DNA of 64,000 nt from Eremococcus coleocola DSM 15696 (GTDB taxonomy: Bacteria > Bacillota > Bacilli > Lactobacillales > Aerococcaceae), in assembly GCF_000428865.1 (NCBI RefSeq), contig NZ_AUAT01000012.1, positions 1-64,000 of the forward strand, given 5' to 3'. The notes beneath the pieces were generated by a model. It was not told the DNA's origin, searched no databases, and saw nothing but the letters and a program-made list of their open reading frames with translations. A program made the position numbers and the translations under genes. Below are positions 8,970 to 18,195 of this stretch, piece by piece; within the stretch, counting starts at the first letter, position 1, and each line of letters begins with the position of its first letter.

Positions 8970-9908
8970 ATGAAAAAAATCGGTATTCTTACCTCAGGTG
9001 GCGACGCACCTGGTATGAATTCTGCCATCCACACCCTAGTCAAAGGCGGCAAGCAAATAGGGATAGAAGTCCTCGGTTTCAATAAAGGTTATCAAGGGCT
9101 CATTGATTTAGACTATCAAGTCCTTGACGTCAGTAAAAGTGAAGCCTACGAATCAAGAGGCGGTACAATATTAGGAACTTCTCGCTGCTTAGATTTTCTT
9201 AAACCGGAAGTCCGCCAAGCAACCGTTGCTAAAGTCAAAGACCTTGGCTTAGATGGACTCATTGTCATCGGGGGTGAGGGTTCCTACCAGGGGGCATTAG
9301 CCTTGCATCAATTAGGTCTAAATACGATTGCGGTTCCCGGTACGATCGATAATGACATCGCCAACACAGATCAAACAATTGGTTTTTATACAGCAGTGAA
9401 GTCAGTGGTCGCTATGGTCGACCAAGTAAAAACAACGGCTGCTAGCCATGAATTTATCTTTGCCGTAGAAGTTATGGGCCGGCGAGCTCCTGACATTGCC
9501 TATTGGGCCGGCAATGCCTTAGATGTTGAAGGAATTATTTACCGCCCTGAGGATATGCACTTGGAGAAAGTCCTAAATCAAATCAAGCGCTCCCGTCAAC
9601 AAGGTAAAAACTACCAAATTTTCATTGTTGCAGAAGGAATAAGTTCTGCCCAGAACTTTGTTGATTGGCTTAAACCTCATCTAGATTATAATATCCGACC
9701 CTTGAATCTTGGCCACGTTCAAAGAGGCGGCGCTCCTGCAGCCTTAGACCGATTATTAGCTAAAGGATTTGCAGAGAAAGCCTTAGCTGCCCTCACTGAA
9801 GGCAGCAGCGGTCTCAATGTAGCCATCAAAGGTCGCCATATCTTACTACAAAAACTTGAAGAAACCATCACAGCCAAAAAAGAATTAGTCCTCCCCTACT
9901 TTTTTTAG
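8970..9908 (+). CDS. 6-phosphofructokinase family protein, divergent
   Basis: A 312-residue protein collinear with bacterial ATP-type PfkA, which phosphorylates fructose 6-phosphate. It keeps GGDAPGMN, R72, the catalytic loop PGTIDND (G124, D127, D129), E222, R243, H249 and R252 in the numbering of the Geobacillus enzyme; G124 indicates ATP rather than PPi. Departures are E103 in GGEGS where Asp normally binds magnesium, Phe at 162 (normally Arg, contacts substrate across the interface), and H21, K25, K154 and Q211 in place of the effector-site arginines. It has its own promoter and is not beside pyk or dnaE. It could be a second, unregulated PFK or a related sugar-phosphate kinase. Confidence 0.8.
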   Translation: MKKIGILTSGGDAPGMNSAIHTLVKGGKQIGIEVLGFNKGYQGLIDLDYQVLDVSKSEAYESRGGTILGTSRCLDFLKPEVRQATVAKVKDLGLDGLIVIGGEGSYQGALALHQLGLNTIAVPGTIDNDIANTDQTIGFYTAVKSVVAMVDQVKTTAASHEFIFAVEVMGRRAPDIAYWAGNALDVEGIIYRPEDMHLEKVLNQIKRSRQQGKNYQIFIVAEGISSAQNFVDWLKPHLDYNIRPLNLGHVQRGGAPAALDRLLAKGFAEKALAALTEGSSGLNVAIKGRHILLQKLEETITAKKELVLPYFF

Positions 9909-9928
9909 TCCTTTATTTTAAAATAATT

Positions 9929-9965
9929 CCCCAGTCACATCTTTTATAGAAAGAGATGACTGGGG
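9929..9965. terminator. Bidirectional terminator between pfk and exoA
   Basis: Stem arms CCCCAGTCA (9929-9937) and TGACTGGGG (9957-9965), imperfect near the loop, are followed by a T run on the plus strand. It separates convergent genes. Confidence 0.8.
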
Positions 9966-9975
9966 AGTTTTTATC

Positions 9976-10803
9976 TTATATATCGATTTCTAATAAAATA
10001 GGCGTATGGTCTTGCCGGGTTCCTGAATCAATAATTTCTGATTGAATCACCCGGTCAACCGCGCGGTTGGAGACGAGCCAATAGTCAATTCTCCAGCCAG
10101 AATTATTAATCTTAGAGGTCTTTACACGTTGAGCCCACCATGTATAGGCCCCGGTCACATCACCATGGAGATGACGGAAGGTGTCCGTAAAGCCATGAGC
10201 CAGTAATTGGGTAAAACCAGCCCGTTCTTCATCGGTAAAACCAGCTGAATGATGATTATTCTCAGGATGGGCCAAATCAATTTCGTGGTGAGCGACATTA
10301 AAGTCACCTGTGGCGAGGACAATTTTATCTTGGTCTAAACTCGCCAAATAGGCTGCATACTGTTGATCCCAAATTTGACGATCTGCTAAGCGTTTGAGGG
10401 CATTGCCAGCATTTGGCGTATAAACTTGGGTAACATAGAAATCATCAAATTCTAAGGTAATCATCCGGCCCTCAGCATCCATGGGACTTGGTGCTTCAAT
10501 TTCAGGAAAAGTCACCTTAGGTTCTAAGTCATGCTTGTACAAGAACATAGTTCCCGCATACCCCTTACGGGCTGGCTCTTCAGATGACCGCCAGACTACC
10601 ATGTAGTCCTTAAAGAGGTCTGCTAGGATTTCTAAGTGTTTTTGCGTGGGGCCTTTGGCTGATAATTTAGTTTCTTGAATTGCAATAATATCTGGGTTTA
10701 AGTTTAAGATTGTTTGCAGAACATCCCGGGATAATAAAGCGCGATTCGAGTCACTGGTTAAGGCTGCATTTAAGGAATCAATATTCCAAGAAATTAATTT
10801 CAT
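9976..10803 (-). CDS. exoA: Exodeoxyribonuclease III / AP endonuclease
   Basis: A 275-residue enzyme of the exonuclease-endonuclease-phosphatase fold, acting in base excision repair at abasic sites. Motifs are MKLISWNIDSL, IAIQETKLS, VYTPNAG, ATGDFNVAH, the DYWLVSN segment and the C-terminal DHTPILLEI. Length is usual for the Firmicutes ExoA group. Single gene with its own upstream region. Confidence 0.93.
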   Translation of the reverse strand: MKLISWNIDSLNAALTSDSNRALLSRDVLQTILNLNPDIIAIQETKLSAKGPTQKHLEILADLFKDYMVVWRSSEEPARKGYAGTMFLYKHDLEPKVTFPEIEAPSPMDAEGRMITLEFDDFYVTQVYTPNAGNALKRLADRQIWDQQYAAYLASLDQDKIVLATGDFNVAHHEIDLAHPENNHHSAGFTDEERAGFTQLLAHGFTDTFRHLHGDVTGAYTWWAQRVKTSKINNSGWRIDYWLVSNRAVDRVIQSEIIDSGTRQDHTPILLEIDI

Positions 10804-10936
10804 CTACGTTTCACTCCTATTTTTCTTTCATATTTTATCCTACTTCATCCACTTATGCACTGCAAGCACTTTGCCGTAAGTAAAAGTGAAAGTTTTACTT
10901 TCCGTTTAAATTTTAAGACTTAAACCCTTTAATATA

Positions 10937-10971
10937 AAAAAGAAGCTGGGCAAACAGTCCAACTCCTTCTT
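10937..10971 (-). terminator. Terminator of the ugp operon
   Basis: On the minus strand, arms AGAAGGAGTTGGAC and GCCCAGCTTCT form an imperfect stem followed by TTTTTTATA. It lies downstream of the substrate-binding protein gene. A second small hairpin is at 10975-10992. Confidence 0.65.
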
Positions 10972-11027
10972 CTCAAAAGGTCGTCACCTTTTGGCAAAAG
11001 TATATATTTATATAATTAAGGTATCAA

Positions 11028-12299
11028 TTAAAGTCCTAAATGTCCTTTTACAAGATCTTCGATGGCTTGCATGTTTTCTTTCACATCACCATCATTAACC
11101 ATGATTGTTTCTAATGCAGTTTCAATTTCAGTGAAGACTTCACTAGAACCTACATAAGGAACTTGTGCACGGCCATATTCCAATTCTTTAGAAGCAGCTT
11201 CCATTAAAGGATTTTCTTTAAGGTAGTTTTGCCATACGTCTGATTCTTCACCAGATTTAGTGATTGGTAAGTAACCGGTCTTAGCAGCCCACTCAGCAGT
11301 ATTTTCAGTTGATAATAAGAAAGCCATATATTGAACGGCTGCTGCCTTTTCTTCGTCTGAGGCTTGAGAGAAGACACCTAAGTCGTTACCAGCAAACAAG
11401 GTTAAAGGATTACCATCTGCAAAAGTAGGGATTTCTGCAGTTGTCACATTAATACCAGATTCTTTAATACCATCAAGTACGAAAGAAAGGCCAGCAGATG
11501 AACCGATATACAAGGCAGTTGCACCTGAAGCAAATGGGCCTGACATATAACCATCTTCACCCGCTAGACGAGCATGGTCATCTGCAATCAAGTCTTTAAT
11601 GAATTGTACTGGTTCAGTTGCTTTATCAGAAGCGATATCTGTCGCTGATTTATCGTCTGCAATCCAAACAGCACCATTTTGACGAGCCATAGTTTCAACT
11701 TCCATTGAAATTGAATTTTCTAAGCCCATAGCTTGTTCTTCTTTACCCGCTTCATCTAATTTTTCACCTAAGGCTTTCACATCGTCCCAAGTTTTAGGAA
11801 CTTCTACGCCTAGTTCATCTAATAAGTCTTGGTTAACATACATTACCCGAACAGATTTAGAAAAAGGTAAACCATAGACTTGATCGTCTAAGGTAACCCC
11901 TGTCATAAAGCCAGGATAAATATCATCCAATAATTCTTGTGAGAACCCATTTTCTTCGGTTAAATAATCATTTAAAGGTTCAGTTAAACCTTGATCCATG
12001 AAGTCAACCACGGTTGACGCGGTTAATTGAGACATGGTTGGTAGGTCACCAGATACTCCGGCACCCATTACTTTTTGTTGTAACACTTTGTAGTCACCTT
12101 GGTTTTCAAGAACGACTTCTACTTTGTCTTGGGATTCATTGAATTTATCCGTTAAGGCAGTTAAAGCTTCTTCATGCGCACCATTCATTGCATGCCAGAA
12201 AGTCACTTGAGTTTTTTCTTGGGCAGATGCAAGCGGGCTGAAGCTACTTAAGGTTGAAGCAGCGACTAAGGCAGCGGCAAAAAGTTTTAATTTTTTCAT
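11028..12299 (-). CDS. ugpB: ABC transporter substrate-binding protein, UgpB-like
   Basis: A 423-residue extracytoplasmic binding protein of the carbohydrate/glycerol-3-phosphate cluster. The N-terminal signal peptide has a cleavage site around LASA-QEK. The opening VTFWHAMNGAHEEALTALTDKFN resembles UgpB. Last gene of the transporter set, 23 bp after ugpE. There is no lipobox cysteine, which is odd for a Gram-positive binding protein; anchoring is unexplained. The ligand is inferred to be glycerol 3-phosphate or a glycerophosphodiester but could be a sugar. Confidence 0.78.
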   Translation of the reverse strand: MKKLKLFAAALVAASTLSSFSPLASAQEKTQVTFWHAMNGAHEEALTALTDKFNESQDKVEVVLENQGDYKVLQQKVMGAGVSGDLPTMSQLTASTVVDFMDQGLTEPLNDYLTEENGFSQELLDDIYPGFMTGVTLDDQVYGLPFSKSVRVMYVNQDLLDELGVEVPKTWDDVKALGEKLDEAGKEEQAMGLENSISMEVETMARQNGAVWIADDKSATDIASDKATEPVQFIKDLIADDHARLAGEDGYMSGPFASGATALYIGSSAGLSFVLDGIKESGINVTTAEIPTFADGNPLTLFAGNDLGVFSQASDEEKAAAVQYMAFLLSTENTAEWAAKTGYLPITKSGEESDVWQNYLKENPLMEAASKELEYGRAQVPYVGSSEVFTEIETALETIMVNDGDVKENMQAIEDLVKGHLGL

Positions 12300-12322
12300 T
12301 TAAATTTCTTCCTCCTAAATGT

Positions 12323-13144
12323 TTATCCTTTAATACCAGACCGAGAGATACCTTGAATTATATACTTTTGCAACAATAAATATACGATAACCATTGGAAC
12401 TACAACCAGTGTCGAAGCGGCCATTAATAATTCAAATTGGGTGCCCGCTTCGGTGGTAAAGGCTTGTAACCCAACAGGTAACGTACGTAAATTTTTATCA
12501 TTCGTGACGATTAAAGGCCACATGAATGAATTCCAAGAGCCGATGACTTTAAGAATCATCACCGCTACTACGGAAGATTTAGACAGAGGTACCAGAATTT
12601 CCCAAAGAAAACGCCAATCGCTACAACCATCGGTTTTAGCAGCATAATATAGGGCATCAGGTACACTTTCAAACGATTGTTTCAAAGTAAATACTGTAAA
12701 GACTGAAGCTAACCAAGGAATGATTAAAGCCCAATAAGTATTAATCATATCTAGCCGAGCCAAAGTCACAAAGTTAGGAATCGTCATTAATTCACCCGGC
12801 ACCATCATAGTCGCTAGTAAAATTAAGAAGAGAATATCTTTTCCCCAGAATTTTAACTTAGAAAAGGCATAGGCTGCGAGGATAGAAGTAAATAATTCAC
12901 CCACAGTACTCAAGACAGTAACCAAGACTGAGTTTAGAAAATAACGGAAAAATGGCGCGGCTTCAAGGGCTCTTTGGTAGTTGGACCATAGCCATTGCGA
13001 AGGCAACCAAGTTGGTGGCACTTGAATAGCTTCCCCCCCCGATTTAAGGGAGGTGGCTACCATCCAGTAGAAAGGCAGGATCATCAAGAAACCACCTAAG
13101 ATTAAAAATGTATATAAAAGAATATGTTTAAGCTTTTGTTTCAT
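12323..13144 (-). CDS. ugpE: ABC transporter permease, UgpE-like
   Basis: A 273-residue inner-membrane permease of the MalG/UgpE family with six predicted helices and the EAA loop (ALYYAAKTDGCSDWRFLWEILVPLSKSS) that contacts the ATPase. I start it at ATG 13144, 1 bp after the ugpA stop and preceded by GGAGG; the longer frame begins inside ugpA. Partner of UgpA. Confidence 0.85.
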   Translation of the reverse strand: MKQKLKHILLYTFLILGGFLMILPFYWMVATSLKSGGEAIQVPPTWLPSQWLWSNYQRALEAAPFFRYFLNSVLVTVLSTVGELFTSILAAYAFSKLKFWGKDILFLILLATMMVPGELMTIPNFVTLARLDMINTYWALIIPWLASVFTVFTLKQSFESVPDALYYAAKTDGCSDWRFLWEILVPLSKSSVVAVMILKVIGSWNSFMWPLIVTNDKNLRTLPVGLQAFTTEAGTQFELLMAASTLVVVPMVIVYLLLQKYIIQGISRSGIKG

Positions 13145-13145
13145 C

Positions 13146-14048
13146 CTAGTCTTGTCCTCCTCGTTTAGCAAAATATCGGTTACCCATATTTTGAATCAAG
13201 GTTAAGACTAGCACAATCAAGAATAGGATAATCCCTGAGGCAGCAGCTTGACCATATTTAAATTGGGCGTAGAATTTTTGGAAGAGGTAATAAACCATCG
13301 TTGTGGCCGACCCGGCAGGTCCTGGTCGTCCTGAGAAAAGTGCAAAGACCTCATCAAAGACCTTAAAGGAATTAATAATCCCTACAATTGACAACAAGAA
13401 AATAGTGGGCCGTAATAAGGGTAAGGTAATATTTTTAAAACGTGACCAGGTATTGGCCCCATCAACCTTAGCTGCTTGGTAATAGACATCATCAATATTA
13501 CCTAAGCCTACTAAAAATAGGAGGATATTAAAACCTAAGCCCTTCCAAATGGCCATGATAATCACCGCTAACATAGCGTTCTTAGGCGAATTCAACCAGT
13601 TAATCGGATCAATACCAAGAAAACTTAACCCATAATTAATTAAGCCATATTTTGAGTGGTAGAGCCAAGACCAAACCACAGAGATGGCAACCGTCGAGGT
13701 CACAAAGGGTAAGAAATAAATTGACCGGAAGAAGCCTTGCAGCTTAGGAATTGAATTAAGCATGATAGCAATCGCCATGGAAATGATGATTGAAGCCGGA
13801 ACAACACCTACGACATAGAGCATGGTATTTTTGATAGCTTTAAAAAACTTAGGATCAGACAAAATGACCTTATAGTTGTCTAAGCCAACCGAGTCCATTT
13901 CACCTGTGATCATGTTGTAGTCAACATAAAATGACATAGCAATGGATTTAAAAATTGGATAGACCGTAAAAATCCCAATAAAAATCAACATCGGAAGCAA
14001 ATATAGCAAGGCATGAAAACTAGACTTTAGGCTTGCTTTTTTATTCAT
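13146..14048 (-). CDS. ugpA: ABC transporter permease, UgpA-like
   Basis: A 300-residue permease of the MalF/UgpA family with six predicted helices and an EAA loop (VYYQAAKVDGANTWSRFKNITLPLLRP). It overlaps the ugpC stop by 8 bp, which indicates translational coupling. With UgpE it would form the channel of the importer. Confidence 0.86.
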   Translation of the reverse strand: MNKKASLKSSFHALLYLLPMLIFIGIFTVYPIFKSIAMSFYVDYNMITGEMDSVGLDNYKVILSDPKFFKAIKNTMLYVVGVVPASIIISMAIAIMLNSIPKLQGFFRSIYFLPFVTSTVAISVVWSWLYHSKYGLINYGLSFLGIDPINWLNSPKNAMLAVIIMAIWKGLGFNILLFLVGLGNIDDVYYQAAKVDGANTWSRFKNITLPLLRPTIFLLSIVGIINSFKVFDEVFALFSGRPGPAGSATTMVYYLFQKFYAQFKYGQAAASGIILFLIVLVLTLIQNMGNRYFAKRGGQD

Positions 14049-15141
14049 GAGCCTGGTCAGCCTCCTCTACTTGGCTGACTGATTCTTGTAAATCAGTTAT
14101 GGCGCCAGCAATGTCATTAAGACTAACAGCTTGACCTTGGGCGTCGAAGGCTTGGATATGGTCTAAGTCAGCCGTCAAATAGATTTGATCACCAGCTTGT
14201 AATTGTGTGGCATTTAAATCAGAAACGACAAAATGCTCATGGTCTGCTTGAACATGGAAGGTAATATCTTTTCCAACTTGTTCAATCCGACTAATCACCC
14301 CTTGAATCAGATGTTGGCCTACTTGGGTAAATTTAAAATGTTCAGGCCGAATTCCCAAAGTGGTCCAATTTAGACCAGCAAGACTAGCTTGAGGATTTAA
14401 GGCTGGCGAGGTCTTGGTAAAGGTATTGATGGCCGGCGACCCGATAAACTTGGCCACAAATAAGTTTTTAGGTTGGCGGTATAAAGTAACAGGGTCAGAC
14501 ATCTGTTGAATCTCACCCTTATCTAAGACCATAACGTGGTCGGCAATCGATAAGGCTTCTTCCTGGTCATGGGTTACGAAGACCGTCGTCACACCAGTTT
14601 CTTGTTGGATACGACGGATTTCTTCCCGCATTTCAACCCGGAGACGGGCATCTAAGTTGGATAGGGGTTCGTCCATTAATAGGATATCCGGTGACTTAGA
14701 TAAGGCCCGTGAAATAGCCACCCGTTGTTGTTGGCCGCCAGATAGCTGACGTGGAAATTTATCTAATTGATCAGCAATATGAGTTAATTCAGCCATCCGT
14801 TTGGCCGTTTCAACCCGTTCTTTCTTAGGCACCTTGGCCATTTTTAAGGGGAACATAATATTATCTAACACGGTCATATGCGGATATAAGGCATAATTTT
14901 GGAAAACCAGCCCTACTTCACGTTTAACTGGGTCGAGCTTAGTAACATCTTGATCATCAAAATAAATATGACCAGATGTTGCTTCTAATAAACCTGAAAT
15001 CAAATAAAGCGTGGTAGACTTCCCACAGCCACTGGGTCCTAGGAAGGAAATGAGTTCTTGACTTGGTAGGGTAAAATTAATTCTATCCAAAACTACCTTG
15101 TCATTAAAGCGCATGGTAACATCTTCAAATCTAACTTGCAC
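14041..15141 (-). CDS. ugpC: ABC transporter ATP-binding protein, UgpC/MsmK-like
   Basis: A 366-residue importer ATPase: Walker A GPSGCGKST, signature LSGGQQQRV, Walker B ILLMDEPLSNLDA, H-loop TVFVTHDQEEA, followed by a C-terminal TOBE/regulatory domain (about residues 235-345). Start is GTG 15141 with AAAGGGG upstream. It overlaps ugpA by 8 bp and leads the transporter genes. Proteins of this group often serve several sugar importers, so the partner set may be wider than UgpABE. Confidence 0.88.
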   Translation of the reverse strand: MQVRFEDVTMRFNDKVVLDRINFTLPSQELISFLGPSGCGKSTTLYLISGLLEATSGHIYFDDQDVTKLDPVKREVGLVFQNYALYPHMTVLDNIMFPLKMAKVPKKERVETAKRMAELTHIADQLDKFPRQLSGGQQQRVAISRALSKSPDILLMDEPLSNLDARLRVEMREEIRRIQQETGVTTVFVTHDQEEALSIADHVMVLDKGEIQQMSDPVTLYRQPKNLFVAKFIGSPAINTFTKTSPALNPQASLAGLNWTTLGIRPEHFKFTQVGQHLIQGVISRIEQVGKDITFHVQADHEHFVVSDLNATQLQAGDQIYLTADLDHIQAFDAQGQAVSLNDIAGAITDLQESVSQVEEADQAHE

Positions 15142-15175
15142 GTGTGTATGCCCCTTTATTTATTTAAGTATTTTT

Positions 15176-15184
15176 ATTATAACA
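15176..15184 (-). promoter_or_regulatory. Extended -10 promoter of ugpCAEB
   Basis: TGTTATAAT on the minus strand (15184-15176) matches TGnTATAAT and lies in the 85 bp gap before ugpC. No good -35 is present. It suggests the transporter can be transcribed apart from the two upstream hydrolase genes. Confidence 0.5.
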
Positions 15185-15226
15185 GTCATTTGTAAATTTT
15201 GGGTAAATCTTCCCATTAAAATAGCT

Positions 15227-16822
15227 TTACATTTTTTGAGCGGGTTGGTCAGATAAACCTGCAATCCCTGTCCAAACCATATGCTGGTAGTTATGATTGA
15301 TGGCTTGCCATTCTGCTTGAGAAAGTTGACTTAAAGCTTGCTTTAATAAAGTCGCGATGTCTATTTGAGAAATCTTTTTAATCTTTTCTTGTTTAAACCA
15401 TTTAAAGTCGCCCCCACCGACAGCCCGGTATTGAGACACCGCTAAAACATAGGTCTTATCACGGTCAATTGGTTGCTGGGTGCTTTCATCAATAATTTCA
15501 ACGACTCGTTGCCCTGATGGAGCTTGCATGTCGACCTTAGTCTGGATACCAGAATAAATATCCCAATTATAATGTTTAGGTTTCGGGTCAATATAATCTG
15601 GATTAATCCGTAACTGACCTTGGTCATCTAAAGAAAAATATTCTAAATTAAAATTCATAATGTCATAAATTTCTTGGCCGGTCATCGTCACGGTCGCAAT
15701 CAAATTATAGTATGGATACGATTTAAGGAGGACTTCATTGGTGATTGGTCCTGAGAATTGAGCAAAGTAATCGTTCACTAACGCAACGCCGGAAAAGTCA
15801 GCCCCCGTTTCCTGTAATTGGATGTTGTTCAACAATTCAATATAGGGATGACCGTAAACCCGAGCATAAAACTCATTATCCGTGACCTGATCTAAAGGTG
15901 CTTGCCCGATGACTTCATTGAGCCAGTGGGCTCCTTGTTCAAGTTCGGGTGACATGGTTTGGATTTGTTGAGGTGATTTCTCATAGCTACTGGTTGGAAT
16001 CAATTCGCCTATCATATTAGTAATTTGACCGGCTTCAAAATCTACTTGAGCATGGCCAATAAATTCACCGGCATAACCTGGTTGGATGGTTAAGGTCTGA
16101 GCTACATGTTGACAAATCTGACGGTGTTGGTGTCCTGTTAAGAAGAGGTCAATCCCTTCAATTTCTTGTAGGATCTTAGCACCTTGATTTTCCCCCGTAA
16201 GTTCTTCCAGAGCTTCAAAGGTAGTTAAGTCCTTTTCATAACCGCCATGATAAGCCAAGACGAGGATATCAACTTGTGGTCTCAAGATTGCAACATACTT
16301 TTTAGATGTGGCATACGCATCCAAAAAGTCAATCCCCTCATAGTTAGCTGGCATTTCCCAGTGAGGAATATAATGGGTGGTCACCCCAATAATCCCGATT
16401 TTAATGCCGCCACGTTCAATAATGGTATAAGGTTGGCCAATAATGGGCTGACCATCACTTTGATTGACCAAATTGGAAACTAGGAAAGTTGCTTCAAGGT
16501 CTTTAAAAATATCATCCCGGTAAGCCTTGCCAAAATTAAATTCATGGTTTCCTAATAATTGAAAATCATAGCCAATTTCGTTCATCGCCCGGGCAATCAC
16601 CTTGCCATCATGGTTCACTTGGCTTAGATAAGTGGCATAAGATGAACCTTGAATAAAATCCCCCAAATCTAGACTGACCACTTGGTCACCCTGGTCTAGG
16701 TAGGCTTGACGCAATGTTTGGAAGGCGGTGGTCGTGTTAAGAAGCGAGTGGTCTAAATCATCCGGCCGGTTAAGCCAATGACCATGGGTATCACTGGTAA
16801 AAAGAAAATGGATTCGTTGCAT
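15227..16822 (-). CDS. Cytosolic 5'-nucleotidase / cyclic phosphodiesterase family metallophosphoesterase
   Basis: A 531-residue two-domain protein of the UshA/CpdB family. The N-terminal calcineurin-like domain has SDTHGHW, DLGDFIQGS, LLGNHEFNFG, LAYHGG and TGHQHRQ; the C-terminal substrate domain follows from about residue 300. Unlike most relatives it has no signal peptide, so it should act inside the cell on an imported or endogenous nucleotide or phosphodiester. It starts 3 bp after the MBL gene and precedes the Ugp-like importer by 85 bp, suggesting a shared substrate class. The exact substrate cannot be read from the sequence. Confidence 0.85.
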   Translation of the reverse strand: MQRIHFLFTSDTHGHWLNRPDDLDHSLLNTTTAFQTLRQAYLDQGDQVVSLDLGDFIQGSSYATYLSQVNHDGKVIARAMNEIGYDFQLLGNHEFNFGKAYRDDIFKDLEATFLVSNLVNQSDGQPIIGQPYTIIERGGIKIGIIGVTTHYIPHWEMPANYEGIDFLDAYATSKKYVAILRPQVDILVLAYHGGYEKDLTTFEALEELTGENQGAKILQEIEGIDLFLTGHQHRQICQHVAQTLTIQPGYAGEFIGHAQVDFEAGQITNMIGELIPTSSYEKSPQQIQTMSPELEQGAHWLNEVIGQAPLDQVTDNEFYARVYGHPYIELLNNIQLQETGADFSGVALVNDYFAQFSGPITNEVLLKSYPYYNLIATVTMTGQEIYDIMNFNLEYFSLDDQGQLRINPDYIDPKPKHYNWDIYSGIQTKVDMQAPSGQRVVEIIDESTQQPIDRDKTYVLAVSQYRAVGGGDFKWFKQEKIKKISQIDIATLLKQALSQLSQAEWQAINHNYQHMVWTGIAGLSDQPAQKM

Positions 16823-16825
16823 AAC

Positions 16826-18160
16826 TTAAGCATCCTCCTTTAAGGCTTTAATTTGACTCGCAGAGTAGGTCTGGTATGGGATTGGCCGCCATACTTTCAA
16901 GCCTTGGCTGCTTAATCCTTGAGCATAAAGGTCTGGTTGTGATGAATGCCAAGGCACGGTCACCTTCGCATTGACTAAATAAGCTTGGTTTAATAAATCC
17001 TGAGGATAAGCATGTCCAGAAGAACCCATTTGATACATTTGCCAATTATGAGCTTGGAGGTCCAAAACGAAAGGTTGATAGGCTGGCATATAAGGTCCTA
17101 AAGGATAACCATTTGAATGTAGGTAGAGGCCAGCAGGTAATTCAAACATGTCTTGGTAGTGGTCATAGGTCAAATTTAAGACATAGTTTTGCGGTTTTTT
17201 TTTGATTAAGGGTAAATCGGCTAAACAGATATTGTCATACTTCAAGCCATAAATTTTCGCAAAAGATAAGGCTAACTGATAATATTTTTCATCTAAGGCG
17301 AGTTGTCGTCCTAGTTGGCTCAAGACTTGAGACAAATAGAGCAGGCGTTCCAAATTTTGTTCATAACCGTTAAAGACCACACTGGCTTGAGGATTCGCTT
17401 CCAAGAGCTGGCTAATATTTTTAAGTAGACTTAATTCGGTTTTACTTTCGATAACTTTAATTTTTTCCTGCCATGGTTCCAGGGGTACCGGAGCCTGATT
17501 GGGGTCAGGAAGGAAAGAAAATGTGGTTCCTTCAAGCAAAGCTAAATCCGCCTCAAATTGCCGAGCCGCTTGACCCCAGGCGAAGACTTTTTCAGGATGG
17601 AAACCACTGTAGCGGAAGTCCCCTGAATGGATGACTTTTAGATCGGGACTTTCAATAAAAATCGCAGCAATCCCTTTGGTATCATGATCTGAGGCTTTAA
17701 ATTGAATTTTAAAAGGCCCGTGTTCAAGAACTTCATCATAAGCGACACCCTGCCAGTTCACTTGGTAATCCGGCAAAAAACCTGTTTGGGCTAAAGCTTG
17801 GTAAAAATCATAGGATTCTTGACTCGTATAAACAGGAATCTGGGGTGCTAGATGTAGAAGTGCCCCAATATGATCTAAATGCAAATGAGAAATGCAAATG
17901 ATGGTTTGTTTTTGACTTGTTTCATAAGCTTCCACCGTCTTAGCTTTTAGTTGTTTTTGCGGATATAATCCATCTAGTTGGGGTAAACCTTTTCGATCAA
18001 CTAAATCACTGGTCATCGCCAGATCTAAGGCTTCACTATCTGTTGTTCCTCTAATAATTCCAAAATCAGTCACAATCTGGTAATTATCTTTTTCTAAAAC
18101 TACGATATTACCACCGATGGAATCAAGACCCGCAATTACTTTTACCTGGGTTTCCGTCAT
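16826..18160 (-). CDS. MBL-fold / beta-CASP-like metallohydrolase
   Basis: A 444-residue metallo-beta-lactamase-fold protein. Metal ligands are seen in HLHLDHIGAL (HxHxDH), HSGDFRYSG and the late PWHSSQPD; SSGHAYPQDLL resembles motif C of the beta-CASP nucleases (RNase J group). It is shorter than RNase J and lacks its C-terminal domain. First gene of the locus and tightly linked to the phosphoesterase. The role is not recognised: a phosphodiesterase or nuclease activity would fit the neighbours. Confidence 0.75.
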   Translation of the reverse strand: MTETQVKVIAGLDSIGGNIVVLEKDNYQIVTDFGIIRGTTDSEALDLAMTSDLVDRKGLPQLDGLYPQKQLKAKTVEAYETSQKQTIICISHLHLDHIGALLHLAPQIPVYTSQESYDFYQALAQTGFLPDYQVNWQGVAYDEVLEHGPFKIQFKASDHDTKGIAAIFIESPDLKVIHSGDFRYSGFHPEKVFAWGQAARQFEADLALLEGTTFSFLPDPNQAPVPLEPWQEKIKVIESKTELSLLKNISQLLEANPQASVVFNGYEQNLERLLYLSQVLSQLGRQLALDEKYYQLALSFAKIYGLKYDNICLADLPLIKKKPQNYVLNLTYDHYQDMFELPAGLYLHSNGYPLGPYMPAYQPFVLDLQAHNWQMYQMGSSGHAYPQDLLNQAYLVNAKVTVPWHSSQPDLYAQGLSSQGLKVWRPIPYQTYSASQIKALKEDA

Positions 18161-18181
18161 TTTTTTCCTCTTTTCACAAAT

Positions 18182-18195
18182 TATAAGCGCTTATT
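18182..18195 (-). promoter_or_regulatory. Palindrome / cre-like site before the MBL-phosphoesterase genes
   Basis: A perfect 12 bp palindrome ATAAGCGCTTAT (18183-18194) overlaps a minus-strand TATAAT (18185-18180). Against the CcpA cre consensus TGWAANCGNTNWCA it matches at 11 of 14 positions. It would suit catabolite repression of the locus, but the outer bases are off-consensus. The rest of the 366 bp gap (18161-18527) shows only the apf terminator. Confidence 0.45.

Noticed and set aside
8970-9908. Pyrophosphate-dependent phosphofructokinase
   Set aside because: Gly124 in PGTIDND and Gly104 in GGEGS are the ATP-type residues; PPi enzymes have Lys and Asp there.
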